Positions 32,940 to 42,814 of a stretch of DNA of 64,000 bases are shown here, one piece after another; positions within the stretch are counted from its first letter, which is position 1, and each line of letters starts with the position of its first letter. Below the pieces are notes generated by a model. The model did not search any database. It was not told the origin of the DNA and saw only the letters and a list, made by a program, of their open reading frames with translations. The stretch comes from Porites lobata (lineage: Eukaryota; Cnidaria; Anthozoa; Scleractinia; Poritidae): the NCBI GenBank assembly GCA_942486035.1, contig CALNXK010000014.1:4972501-5036500 (forward strand), in the 5' to 3' direction. Both the position numbers and the translations under genes were made by a program.

Positions 32940-33250
32940 CGAAGGCTCCTCAAGACTCGACGAGGACGTCTCGACTTCACTTTATGACCTTACGAGGATT
33001 ACTCTATAACACAGGATGACTCGCCGAGGATGACTCGATGAGGCACCATTACTTGGCGAGAATTACTCCATGAGACACGTTGACTCGACGAGGACCACTC
33101 AACGAGGGTGACTCAACGAGGGTGACTCGACGACGGTTGACTCGACGAGGGTAATTCGACGAGGGTGACTCGACGAGGGGACGACTCGAAGAGGACGACT
33201 AGGCGAGGATCACACGACGAGGCAAGATGATTCAACGAGACTACTCTGAG
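32940..33250 (+). repeat. GACTCGACGAGGGT minisatellite
   Basis: The 14-15 bp unit GACTCGACGAGGGT is repeated about twenty times with substitutions. It is cleanest at 33089-33185 and decays towards both ends. It is not in frame with any gene. Confidence 0.85.
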
Positions 33251-34378
33251 TCATAAGGGAGGGACATCTGTTTTGCGAATTGTTTTGACGAGTTTATTTT
33301 ATTTTTTTTTTTTCAATCATTTGAAATGTTCAGTCTATTATTAATTACATTTATGGCCAATCCATTGTTCTTCTTATTATAGGCACATTTCATTTCATTT
33401 CATTTAGTATAATTATAGTCAGCCTTCTCGCCTGCCAATTTTGTAACCTGAATGATAATGGTGTGGATGGTTTTCTCCATTTTATATCAAGATCACGAGT
33501 TCAATGCAACTAACTGCAGGCATAAACATTGATGCGCTTTCTCTCCTTGCCTTCAAATTTATTTTTCCACCTTCTAATGTTAACAAAAGACTATTCATAA
33601 AGAGAGAGAGAGAGAGTACTAGTAGTAGAGAGAGTCCCGAAAATCTTTAGAATGAGTTAGAGTCACTATTTAAAAGAGCTGTGTCGCCAAATTTACCCCC
33701 AAATTGAGTGAAACATAAAAAATTAACTGCTCAAAAGTGGGTATAAATAACAAAGCAATAACATGTGGAGTAGAGGAACGGATGGAGAAAGTTGAAAAAC
33801 ATTTAGACAGAAATCAGCAAGGTTTTTTTCTATTGCTTATGTACCAGAGAATATTTGTGAGATAAGTGTCTGACATTGTCCGCGGATTAGGATCTCCCTT
33901 TTTTTCCTATAACAATACACTTTATACAGGTGTTTATAAGAATATCGAGCTGAATATGTTAAGACTAAACCCCCGGCTGAGACTTTGAGAAAGATAAAAT
34001 TTTGTGGTTTAAAACCTGTAAATACAATACAATTATATATCTTCAACTTACTCCATTCTCCAAACGGTGAAACTTGCAACAAAATGAAACTGAAAAATTA
34101 CCCTTACTATAATATATAAAACCCCAATCTATCCAGTTTCTACTATCAGGTCATGGGCTTTCCTCGTCGCATTTGTGAATTAAACTCAGGATAGACGCAT
34201 AGACGGTTGTTTTTCCTTCATTTAGCACTAAGCTTGCCTTAAATTAAAAAAAAATGTAACCCTACTTTTTAAGTAAGTTCATCGGCAAGTTAAAATTAGC
34301 CAATAACCTAATGGGGAAAGCTCTTTCGCCATGATACTGATAATGTATTTAAATTAATACATTTTCTATTTTATTGCT
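33251..34378. other. Gene-poor stretch with GA microsatellite
   Basis: (AG)n at 33600-33616 is followed by TACTAGTAGTAG and a second short (AG)n run. A poly-T run lies at 33304-33315. No gene was seen. Confidence 0.45.
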
Positions 34379-34534
34379 GGTATGCACGTGACGTCACGGC
34401 GGCCATGTTGGTGGTCAAGAACAAAAGCATTTTTCTCCTCTGGGAACTAAACTCTATTTTCATGTAAATTCTTCGAGGAAATATTCTTTTGTTTTGACCC
34501 CCAACATGGCCGCCTTGTCACGTGGTTGCAAACC
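34379..34534. mobile_element. MITE with CACGTGAC/GGCGGCCATG ends, copy 1
   Basis: The left end GGTATGCACGTGACGTCACG with GGCGGCCATGTTGG is matched inversely by CCAACATGGCCGCC and GTCACGTGGTTGCAAACC at the right. It is 156 bp. A second copy in inverse orientation is at 50222-50377; both share the internal block around AACTAAACTCTATTTTC. Confidence 0.8.
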
Positions 34535-34697
34535 AAGAATTTGACGATGATCATACAGATGGCATTAGTTGTGCATGCGAAAACTATGATGTAAATTTTG
34601 CAAAATTTCCACTTCAAATCAGAAACGCATTATACTGTTGTACTCATGAAAGGCAGCAGGCAAAATTTCATATTTGAACTCTTAGGGCCTTTTTTCA

Positions 34698-34959
34698 TGA
34701 AGGTGGGGGACCCCAGGAAGGTGAGGTAACCCGCCTGTCCATATAATCTGTCATTTTAATTTGATTAACAATAGAAAGCAACAGGACTAAAAGTTGCAGC
34801 AAGAGCAGCAAGTGAGAGCAGAGAAGCCAAAACGCGTGGTTTGCCAACATTTTTCTTGTTCACGTGTTAAACGGGTAGTACGATTGCATGTAGAGGCGGG
34901 TTCTTTTCTAACCCCACCTAAGCGGGTTACCCCACCTACCTCGGGTCCCCCACCTCCTT
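34698..34959. mobile_element. MITE with GGTGGGGGACCCC ends
   Basis: AAGGTGGGGGACCCCAGGAA and GTGAGGTAACCCGCC at the left are matched inversely by GCGGGTTACCCCACC and CTCGGGTCCCCCACCTCC at the right, over about 35 bp. It is 262 bp. The open frames at 34787-35068 in this interval are shadows of the arms. Confidence 0.75.
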
Positions 34960-35713
34960 GTACTGTCAAACTCAGAAAAAGGTGAACGCCTGGAAAGTTT
35001 CGCGGGCGCCCGGTACTTTGAGGGAAAAAGAAAACAAGCTTAGCAACTCGACAAATAGTGTTTAACACAATCTAAGAATCAGTGGTCATCCAAACGAGAA
35101 ACAACGACGGTCAAAGCTGTTGGCTCATTGTCAAAGTGGAAAAATAGAACTGTATCTTTGCGTAAACTAATTAGACTATTTAAGCGCACACTTTGTTCAT
35201 TTGTCTATTCGATATTTTTAAAGTTATCATAACTATAGCAAAATTCTCAAATCTGATTGGCAATCAACTGCCATGCTTTCAGCACTAACAGGACAGTACG
35301 CGCGCACTTAAATGGCCTTTTTTTCACTGCTTGGAATTTCTTGTGTTTTGAGTTAAAATAGAGCCTTATATTATCACAAATTTTGTTTAAGTTAAGATTA
35401 ATGGGTAGGAGAACTTCATGTAGTCTAATTCGGTCTGTAATCATACTATAAAATTATTGGATGAGGTTTTTGTGATAATCAAGGTCGAGGTAAAAATCAT
35501 ACACCGCGGTCATACATGACATGATTACCCGTGACGTCGAGTTTAGATGACGTCCCAAGCGCTGCTTTCGAAATCTCACTGCACGCTTTCGGCCAATGAC
35601 AAATGAGATAGTGAGTTAAATGTACAATAACAGACCAAATTGGACTCCACTCGGTCCTCTTCCTATTACAAATTAAACACTTAAGAAATCGGAGATTAAA
35701 AACTGCATCATTC
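34960..35713. other. Gene-poor stretch
   Basis: No supported feature. The minus-strand frame at 35497-35721 is not protein-like. Confidence 0.35.
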
Positions 35714-35996
35714 TTGGCCATTAATTGGCAATTAATTTATTCAGCTTCAATTCTTAATGTTCCCGAAGATATCGCAAGCACAGTGAAAACAAAGTTTTTT
35801 AGTTTCTTATGGAAAAACAAAAGAGATAAAATTAAACGAACTGGGCTCTATCAGGATCTGGGAAGAGGCGGAATACGTATGGTAGACATTGACATAATGT
35901 TTAAAGCTCTAAAACTAGCCTGGATTCCAAGATTACTGACTCCAGGGAACCAGAATTGGAAAACAGTTCCTGATTATTACCTAAGAAAATTCGGCA
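35714..35996 (+). mobile_element. L1-like LINE fragment (C-terminal region)
   Basis: The open frame reads NWQLIYSASILNVPEDI, FFSFLWKNKRDKIKR, LYQDLGRGGIRMVDIDIMFK and LKLAWIPRLLTPG, then WKTVPDYY. These are the conserved blocks downstream of the reverse transcriptase in L1-type LINEs (F/LWxxKxxKI, GGxxxxD). The fragment is 94 codons without a stop. It ends abruptly where the MITE at 35997 begins and does not resume on the other side, so it was truncated before or at that event. Confidence 0.75.
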
Positions 35997-36487
35997 GGCG
36001 TTTTGAGGGGAGCTCGTATTTCTTCCCTCCCCACAAACGCCTGCTCAACAGAGCACAACATTCCTTTCCCATTGTTGCATTCGCGTGGTAAGTGACCAAT
36101 CAACGGTTTTTAAATAAAGTGTTGACAGGCTAAACATGACTCATAAGCTCGTGATAGTGAAAAAACGTGACCCAGAACGTGACCCTAGAGTCACCTTTTT
36201 CCATCTTTTCTTTCGTTCGCTAAGGTTATGCAGTGCACAGAGAATTCTAAAATCTGACTGAGTAAATCTTACTTTTGCCACTCCGAGACTAACATTTATT
36301 AGAGGTGACGAAGGTTTCTTAAAGTTTCATGCAGATCGCGTGATTATCGGGTTACCCTGCGGTCAAGGTCAACTTTCCAGAATTTGGAAAGTACAGCGTG
36401 ATTGGCTAAGCGTGGGAAAGGAATGTTGTCCTCTGTTGAGCAGGCGTTTGTGGGGAGGGAAGAAATACGAGCTCCCCTAAAAACGCC
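35997..36487. mobile_element. MITE with long inverted ends (AGGGGAGCTCGTATTTCTTC)
   Basis: The left arm 35997-36075 (GGCGTTTTGAGGGGAGCTCG, then CTTCCCTCCCCACAAACGCC and TGCTCAACAGAG) is repeated inversely at 36420-36487 with few changes. It is 491 bp with no transposase. A diverged one-arm relative with CTCCCTTCCCACAAAATGCC lies at 40650-40790. Confidence 0.8.
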
Positions 36488-37193
36488 CGCGTGGGAGGCT
36501 ACGGAAGCGACGGCCAGAAATACATCTGCTATTCGCAGGCTACGAATTCGTCAATGGCGTCTGCGAATCTCGCACTCGATCATTCATGTGTTGCAGGTTT
36601 TATAGTAATAAAAGGGGGCGGTAAGTGTTTTCCTCTGTTGGGTAGGTTATGCTCTGGAAGGTTCTGCATTTTCACTGAGCAAATGTGATTTTAGCCGCTT
36701 GTTTCACACTGAGAGGTCATGGTACACATATCGATTTACTGTGCCTTTTGTTTCTGGTCGGCAGGATTTGCCCTCTGATGAGAGAGCATTTTCTTTGACC
36801 CGAGAACGTAAAGCTTTTTATTGCGGCTGAATAAGGGTTTTAACTTTCTCCAAAGTGCCTTCTGGATCTGACTAACTAAGTAGTTTTCTTCAGTCCGTGA
36901 ATGTAATGTTTTTCTGCAATGTTGTATCCCGCTGGGCCAAGCTCGTTAATTTTCTTTGCAGAATGTTAAATTATCACGGATAGTGATTTACAGATCCAAA
37001 ATTATTAGAATGAAGTGCAGCTTAAACTTAAGCTACATCAACTAAGGAGAATTGCATTGTGGCTCAGTAAACTCCATCAGTGTTTCTCTTATAATAGTGT
37101 GAGTCTTTTGACTGGAGCGCGTAGTTTCTCCCTTGGTAATAGCTTTTTAAAGCTTAACAGTCTTTGGACTGTTTTGTTATTGCCACTTTGTGA
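36488..37193. other. No feature recognised
   Basis: Short frames only. Nothing could be supported. Confidence 0.35.
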
Positions 37194-37478
37194 TCAGCCA
37201 GGACTCCGGACTACCGAAAACAATTTCGCACTTTCCTTCTCTCGCTTTCTTCTCGTCCTCCTCTCCCTCTTCACCGACGCCAATAGCTGCGGCCGAAAGT
37301 CCAAGTCCAAGCTGAGAATAGATATCCGCGGCGAAACGACTATTATCGTAGAGTTTTCTAAGGTTAGAGCAGCTTTAGCCAAGCGTGGGAATAGCTGAAA
37401 GATTAAACTTTTGCCGAAACCGGTCGCGGTAAAGATGTTTTCGCTACTATGCCCAGCCAAGTTGCAGACACTCGTCTA
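37194..37478 (-). pseudogene. RecQ-type DNA helicase fragment (motifs I-Ia)
   Basis: On the minus strand the frame reads FTATGFGKSLIFQLFPRLAK and, 12 residues later, STIIVVSPRISILSL. The first block is a Walker A-like GFGKS motif and the second is motif Ia as found in RecQ-family helicases. Upstream and downstream helicase motifs are absent and the frame degenerates into a Lys/Arg-rich tail. This is a short relic, probably a retro-copied or transposon-carried fragment. RecQ-like fragments of this kind are recurrent in cnidarian genomes as I recall them; the copy number here is not testable. Confidence 0.6.
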
Positions 37479-37649
37479 GCCTGAAATCATGACCAAAAAA
37501 AAAAATAAATAACGCCTGATCTCAGGTTAACACTCGTCTGAAGCACAAGACAACGCGCATTCATCAAGATCACACGCACGATTCGCGTTGGCCATCTTGG
37601 TGATGACAAACTGATGACCACGCTACTAGGTGATGATGTTAACCGTCAC

Positions 37650-38169
37650 AATTGACCAATCAGAGAGTATATAAGGAGCTGATATACCGGAACAGGCCGT
37701 TAAAAAAATGCGTACAGGCTCCGCCGCCCTGTCTCTCCCCAGCCCCCGCGCGTTTTTCGCATTTCTTTTTACTGAACGACCTTTTGTAGCGTTGCAGTTG
37801 TGTCCTCCGTTGCAGTTTGGTCCTCTCACCTATCAACCAATAGAATGGGGTTTTGTTTCTTCCAATCAAAGTGCGTTGTGATCGTGTCTTCTTCATGTGA
37901 CTTCCCAACTAGGGGAGGGCTGTAGTATGAGTTTTGCTCGTTTCAGTGTCCTGATCGTGTGGAAGACTTGTGTATGAAACACTTTTGGAGCGTTTTCCCT
38001 GATGGGTTTTGGAGAATTTTACAGAAGTTTGAGGTTTGTTCGAAACTTTCCTCGGTCAACGCATATTTTCGTATGTTGGAGAGCTAGAAAGCCTGGGACA
38101 AGGATGAAAGCACAATCAGAGATTTCGAAGAAGGACAGTAGCAACAAGAATGTATTTTCGAGCGTCTGA
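37650..38169 (+). promoter_or_regulatory. Possible promoter and first (non-coding) exon
   Basis: GACCAATCAG (about 37654) is followed at 37668 by TATATAAGG. Further CCAAT words lie at about 37837 and 37860. The interval 37900-38169 is less AT-rich than its surroundings and ends in a strong donor-like site (TCTGAG|GTAAGG). All three frames leading to that donor contain stops or end in stop codons when joined to the next candidate exon, so the exon would be untranslated. It is equally possible that this is an unrecognised repeat. Confidence 0.25.
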
Positions 38170-39262
38170 GGTAAGGTGTTATTCGCAGTACTTTCAAAGG
38201 CGTTTTTATATGAGGATTAGAGTCATGGTACAGATAAGCTCAAGCTGGGCTAGCTCTTGTCTTGTTTTTATAGATCGCGAAGTTGTGAGCTTTTTTGATT
38301 TTGCTGCAAATTGTAAGTTAAGTTACTGCTTAAGCTTATTCACTGAACCGGGCTTGTAAAAATGACCGTAACAAGAAAAAACTGAAGCATTGTTCATGGG
38401 GATTTTGAAGTCTTCCTTTAGAAAATAATATATAAACACTTGATTTAGAAAATAATAACCTATTTCAAAGTTTAGGCTGAAGAGTTTCCTGTATCATGAG
38501 GGCCCTCAAATTAGCAAATTTAGGGATGAGTGCAGTCATTCAGGCAGCAGACTGCATGATTCCCTGAAAGTAGCTAAGAATAATAATGTGGAAATTCAAT
38601 GTGGATGTGTTTTGCTTTTGATTTGGAAGATGATGCTGTTAGACTTTTTTGGATCAAAATTCTGCAAGAAATGTGAGCACAGTTTAGCCTGCTTTCAATT
38701 TTTTATTCGGCTAACTCTCCATGGACACCTCTGGGATCAGAAAAAAGGGTCTGTCTTAAGAAGGTCCGTCTTTTAAAGAATCATATAAAGGAAGTAGAGC
38801 AAAGTAGGGACTGGCTCTAGCTGTCCAATTTATGGTGTAGCAAGATGTCAGTCAAGGGATTTTGTATTTTAAAATTTAGCATGAGAGCTACAGTACTCCT
38901 GGACTTACTATCATGCTGAATTTTAATATATACAAATGTAGAAAGAGGCCTTTTTGTGGATGTGAGGGCACATAAATTATGTCCCTAGACAAAATTTCAA
39001 ATACTTTCAATTAATATAGTTTCACGTTTTTGCATTTCTGTATTCAGCCCATCGTTAACTGTGTTTGCTGTCACTTACCCTCTGCTTATTAGAATTTTGC
39101 CCTATCAGAGCCTCTAGAAGGTGGACTATTAATTTTCAATACTACAGTTAAAATGTTAACCTGCAAAGAAGTGTTGATACCAGTGGGGTTAATTTTTTCA
39201 TACTCACACATTGAATATGTTGTGGCCTGCTTAAGGCAGCACACAGAAACTTTTGGCATACA
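38170..39262. other. Gene-poor stretch
   Basis: No supported feature. The ORFs at 38150-38359 and 38588-38776 are short and not protein-like. Confidence 0.35.
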
Positions 39263-39395
39263 GTAAACCCCATGACTCAGAACCTGGATTTTAAGAGCCT
39301 GTTAGGCGAAAATGAGCCAGTTGAGCCCCCCTTCTACACTGTATATAAGAACCTGTTTAGCTGAAAATTTGAAACAGGTTCTTATCTAATTATGG
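39263..39395 (+). repeat. Short dispersed repeat (CAGTAAACCCC family), diverged copy
   Basis: CAGTAAACCCC is followed by GAACCTGGATTTTAAGAGCC and AAGAACCTGTTTAGCTGAAA. It is related in outline to 62628-62731 and 8522-8624. A short inverse GAAACAGGTTCTTAT follows. Confidence 0.45.
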
Positions 39396-39867
39396 AAAAA
39401 ATTCTGTACACTTAGGTAAATATCAGATAAGTCAGCTTTCAGAATTTTCTTTGGAGACATAGGTGCCTTGTCACTCCAACTGAAATTTATATGCCAATGA
39501 GGTCAATGCTTTAGCTCCTTATCTGGTCATTTTTACATAACTTCTAATTTTTTTTCTTTACAAACCATCGTTTGTAAAATGCACTGAAAAAAGTGCCAAT
39601 GATAGCTTGAGAGACATCTTTAATCAATGGATGTACACACACACGCACACCCACACTAGAGCTCTACACACAGAGAGAGATTTGCAATCACGTTTTGGAA
39701 GGGAAAAAACTCATCAAAAGGTTTAAACTTCAACAAAAATTAAACTAAGAAAAACCACAAAAGGTACTCATCATAGCATCTTTTGAAGGAGACGATGAAA
39801 AAGCATATTACGCTAGCTTCAAACACGTCTTCATGTAATCACTGCCTTTGCTTAATGTGCTTTATAG

Positions 39868-40250
39868 TTAATAATGTATAGTGTTTATCACCATAACTAA
39901 AAACAATGAAAATTTTCGGGGGAGTTTTCCCTTACAGTTGTCTCATAGGTATTGATCTGAAATAAGGTCTAGGGTCAGGATTTGGAGAGCAAAACAACAC
40001 AGCCTCCCACCATGAAGTCCCAGGAATACTCCCCCCCCGGATTTGTCAGTAGTTAATAATAATTATTAACTACTAACTTATTATTGATAGCGTACATTTT
40101 GTGAACAGAAAATCCCGGAGGGGAACTGCCTTACATTTGCCTAATAGGTATTGGTCTGAAATAGATCTAGGGTCAGGATTTGAAGAATAGACATCACACC
40201 CCCACCAGGAATTGCTCGAAATACACACAGGAAAAAAAAATTGAAGGCAT
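39868..40250 (+). repeat. Direct duplication of about 150 bp
   Basis: Copy 1 (about 39905-40030) has GGGGGAGTTTTCCCTTACAG, CATAGGTATTGATCTGAAAT and TCTAGGGTCAGGATTTG. Copy 2 (about 40108-40250) has GGAGGGGAACTGCCTTACAT, AATAGGTATTGGTCTGAAAT and TCTAGGGTCAGGATTTG in the same order. They are about 205 bp apart. A short palindrome TTAATAATAATTATTAA separates them. Confidence 0.7.
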
Positions 40251-40649
40251 TTTATGAACTGGGCCCGTGATCCTTGAGTCACTATGTATCAGATAAACAA
40301 GGGTAAACAAGGTGTATTATGGGTAGTGTGAAAGAGGCAGATAAAAAGGACTTTGATATCAAACAATTATTTTTAAATAAGGTACAAATGTAGCAACTGT
40401 GCAGGCTGAAGACCTTACACAAATGTACTCATACAGTGTACAACAAAAATCTACACTGCTTTGTTTGGTCTTTTTTATGAAGAATAGTGCACTGCCAGAG
40501 CACCATGTTTATAGCTGAATTATGCTAAAATGTAGATTTTTCAAGAGGTGAGTTAGATAGAATCCACTCTCCTTCGCTGGTTAATATCCAGTATTAAATT
40601 CCTTTATTATTATCAGCTTTTTTTCTTGTGAAATTTTGTTTCTGTATCC

Positions 40650-40790
40650 TAGCCTCCCTCACAGTATTTTTAGGAGATTTGTATATCCTCCCTTCCCACA
40701 AAATGCCTGCATACCCAACATCAACATTTCTGATTTCCCTTTTTTTTATTCATGTGGTACATGTAACCAATCAACAATGAGAGGTATTAT
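40650..40790 (+). repeat. Diverged relative of the 35997-36487 MITE
   Basis: TATTTTTAGGAGATTTGTAT, CTCCCTTCCCACAAAATGCC and a GTAACCAATCAAC word follow in the same order as in the left arm of the MITE at 35997. No second arm was found. Confidence 0.45.
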
Positions 40791-41704
40791 GTTAATTTTT
40801 TCCAAACTTCTGCCTTAAGAGTTGTGGGCACTGTGTAGTGAGAAAAAAGCAATGTTACTCTGCTAAGTGTGACAAACTCTTTTATGCAACTTTACTTTTT
40901 TGTTTCCTTTATGTAAAGTGGAATTATACATGTATTAACAGCAATTCTGCCAAATTTCATCAGGTTCTTATACGTGGATTTTGATATTTTGTCATTTGTT
41001 AACACAGCCTATGAAAGTCAACAAGAGTACTGTATGTTCAGTATGCCCAAAACGTGTGCAAGCACTGAGATCACCACATTATAGGACAAAGTGATGAAAA
41101 CCGAATAAATTTGTTCTGACAATTTCTGGGCATTTTTCTCAGCTTGCTCTCAATTTTTTTCTTGAAAATTCCATTAATTAGCTTCAATGTTCTCTTGATA
41201 AAGATGTATCAGGGAGTTTTTTAGTGCATGCAGCTTTATGTAATAGAAAATGTATGTGCTCAACTTCTTGTACTAAAAGCTTCAAGAAACTCTAACAAAT
41301 TGAAAAAAAAAACTAGAATCCATCAGAAAGGAGATCTGTGCAATTCACTAAGAATAAAGTTGTTGAGATTGGAGGGGGAAACATTCAAATCACACAACAA
41401 AGCAAACTTCAACGACAAAGTCCAGACACATGGGCTTCTTATACTTCTTAATATACTTCTGAAGTTCAGAATTAAAAACAGACTTCTGCCAATTGCTGCT
41501 TTGTCCTGATATCACAAACTCACATCTTGTCATTATTTATCGTGAGGTTATCTTTGTTCATTTGTATATACTACTTCTAGACACTCTCTGTAACTGTATA
41601 GGTACGTGTAATAAAAGTTCTCTCGTCCGTGAATTTTAGAATGTTAATGAAAAAAAAACCAATTCTTGAGTTATATTTTCTTTTTATTTTCATTTTTTGT
41701 ACAG
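40791..41704. other. Gene-poor stretch
   Basis: No supported gene. A 93-codon frame at 41228-41509 is Lys-rich and lacks splice or family support. Confidence 0.35.
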
Positions 41705-41757
41705 GCATGAAAGAAAACCAGGGATTAAAAGAAGCAAACAAAGGCTTGGATTAGCTG
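41705..41757 (+). CDS. Candidate micro-exon, protein unknown
   Basis: A pyrimidine-rich acceptor (TTTTCATTTTTTGTACAG) ends at 41704 and a donor (AGCTG|GTAGGC) begins at 41758. One frame through the 53 bp is open and very basic (HERKPGIKRSKQRLGLA). Its partners are not identifiable: joining to the possible exon ending at 38169 gives stops. Speculative. Confidence 0.18.
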
Positions 41758-42530
41758 GTAGGCTTTATTGATATGTATTTTCCCTGTAACGCATTAGTGG
41801 TTAAATATTGTCCTTTGTGTAAATGTTGGTGTGTATGAAAATGCATTAGCAAAGGATACCAACATTCACTACTAGATAAAGTTATGGTAAAATGACTTAT
41901 CGCTCAGATTCTTTTACCAGTGTAATAAAACATCTTGGTGGCTGTTGATTGTGTGCAAGAAGTATTTGGAAACTGTGCAAAATTTCCATGTGGTCATATG
42001 CAATAAAGAAGGTCTACCAGGAAGAAAATTGTGCACTTTTTCTGGAGACTGACTTTTCACAGAGGGCACTTGTTGTCATGAAATTCTCAACAACACCAAA
42101 GCTCTCAGAGACTCTGCACAATTTTATGATTAGTGTAACAATAGCAGTCTGACTTAATAAGGACAAACTCAGTCTTTAATGGCTGCCTCAAAGCTGCTAC
42201 AAAAGCATCTGTTTTTTAGGCCAAGTGGCTTACAACTACAGGCGTACCATGACACCTTTCCTTCTTTCTTTTAAAAAAAAAAATGAAAATAAAAAAAATT
42301 TCATTGCACAATGGGCAATTAATAACTAGTGAAAGCCCAACAACATCAGCCAAAGCACTGAACGCAGAACATTTTGAACAAACAAAGTCAGCTGTTTCAA
42401 AAGGCAACGTGTTCAATGTCTAAGCAAGAAAAAAAAGAGAAAAAACCCAATTTTTCAACTGTCTCCTGCAATCATCAGGTGTAGTCAAGCATAGTCTTTT
42501 AAATAGCCAGGTGGCTTTGACAACCAACCT

Positions 42531-42747
42531 GGGCCCGTTTCTCAAATGCCCCGATAATTAAAGCTCTTGTTGTTTACATGCAAGATAGAGGTTTCAATAG
42601 TTTTACATCTAACATGATAAAACTATCACTTAGTGAAACAAAATAAAGTAGTTTGCTGTCCAGGACCGGTGCCCTTATTCTTTTTATTTTGATTTGAATA
42701 TTTGATTTCGGGCCCGAAAAGTTACCGGGACTTTCAAGAAACCGGCC
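42531..42747. mobile_element. MITE with GGGCCCGTTTCTC ends
   Basis: Left GGGCCCGTTTCTCAAATGCC with CCGATAA is matched inversely by TTACCGGGACTTTCAAGAAA and CCGGCC at the right. It is 217 bp with no coding capacity. It lies just 3' of the Gypsy pol remnant. Confidence 0.65.
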
Positions 42748-42814
42748 ACAGCTCTAGTGATCCTATTTTCAACTGGCTGAGACTTGTTAAGTGTTATGCA
42801 TAGAGGTTGGGCCT

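Noticed and set aside
36402..36688. Two frames downstream of the MITE at 35997
   Set aside because: They start inside the MITE arm and are not recognisable.
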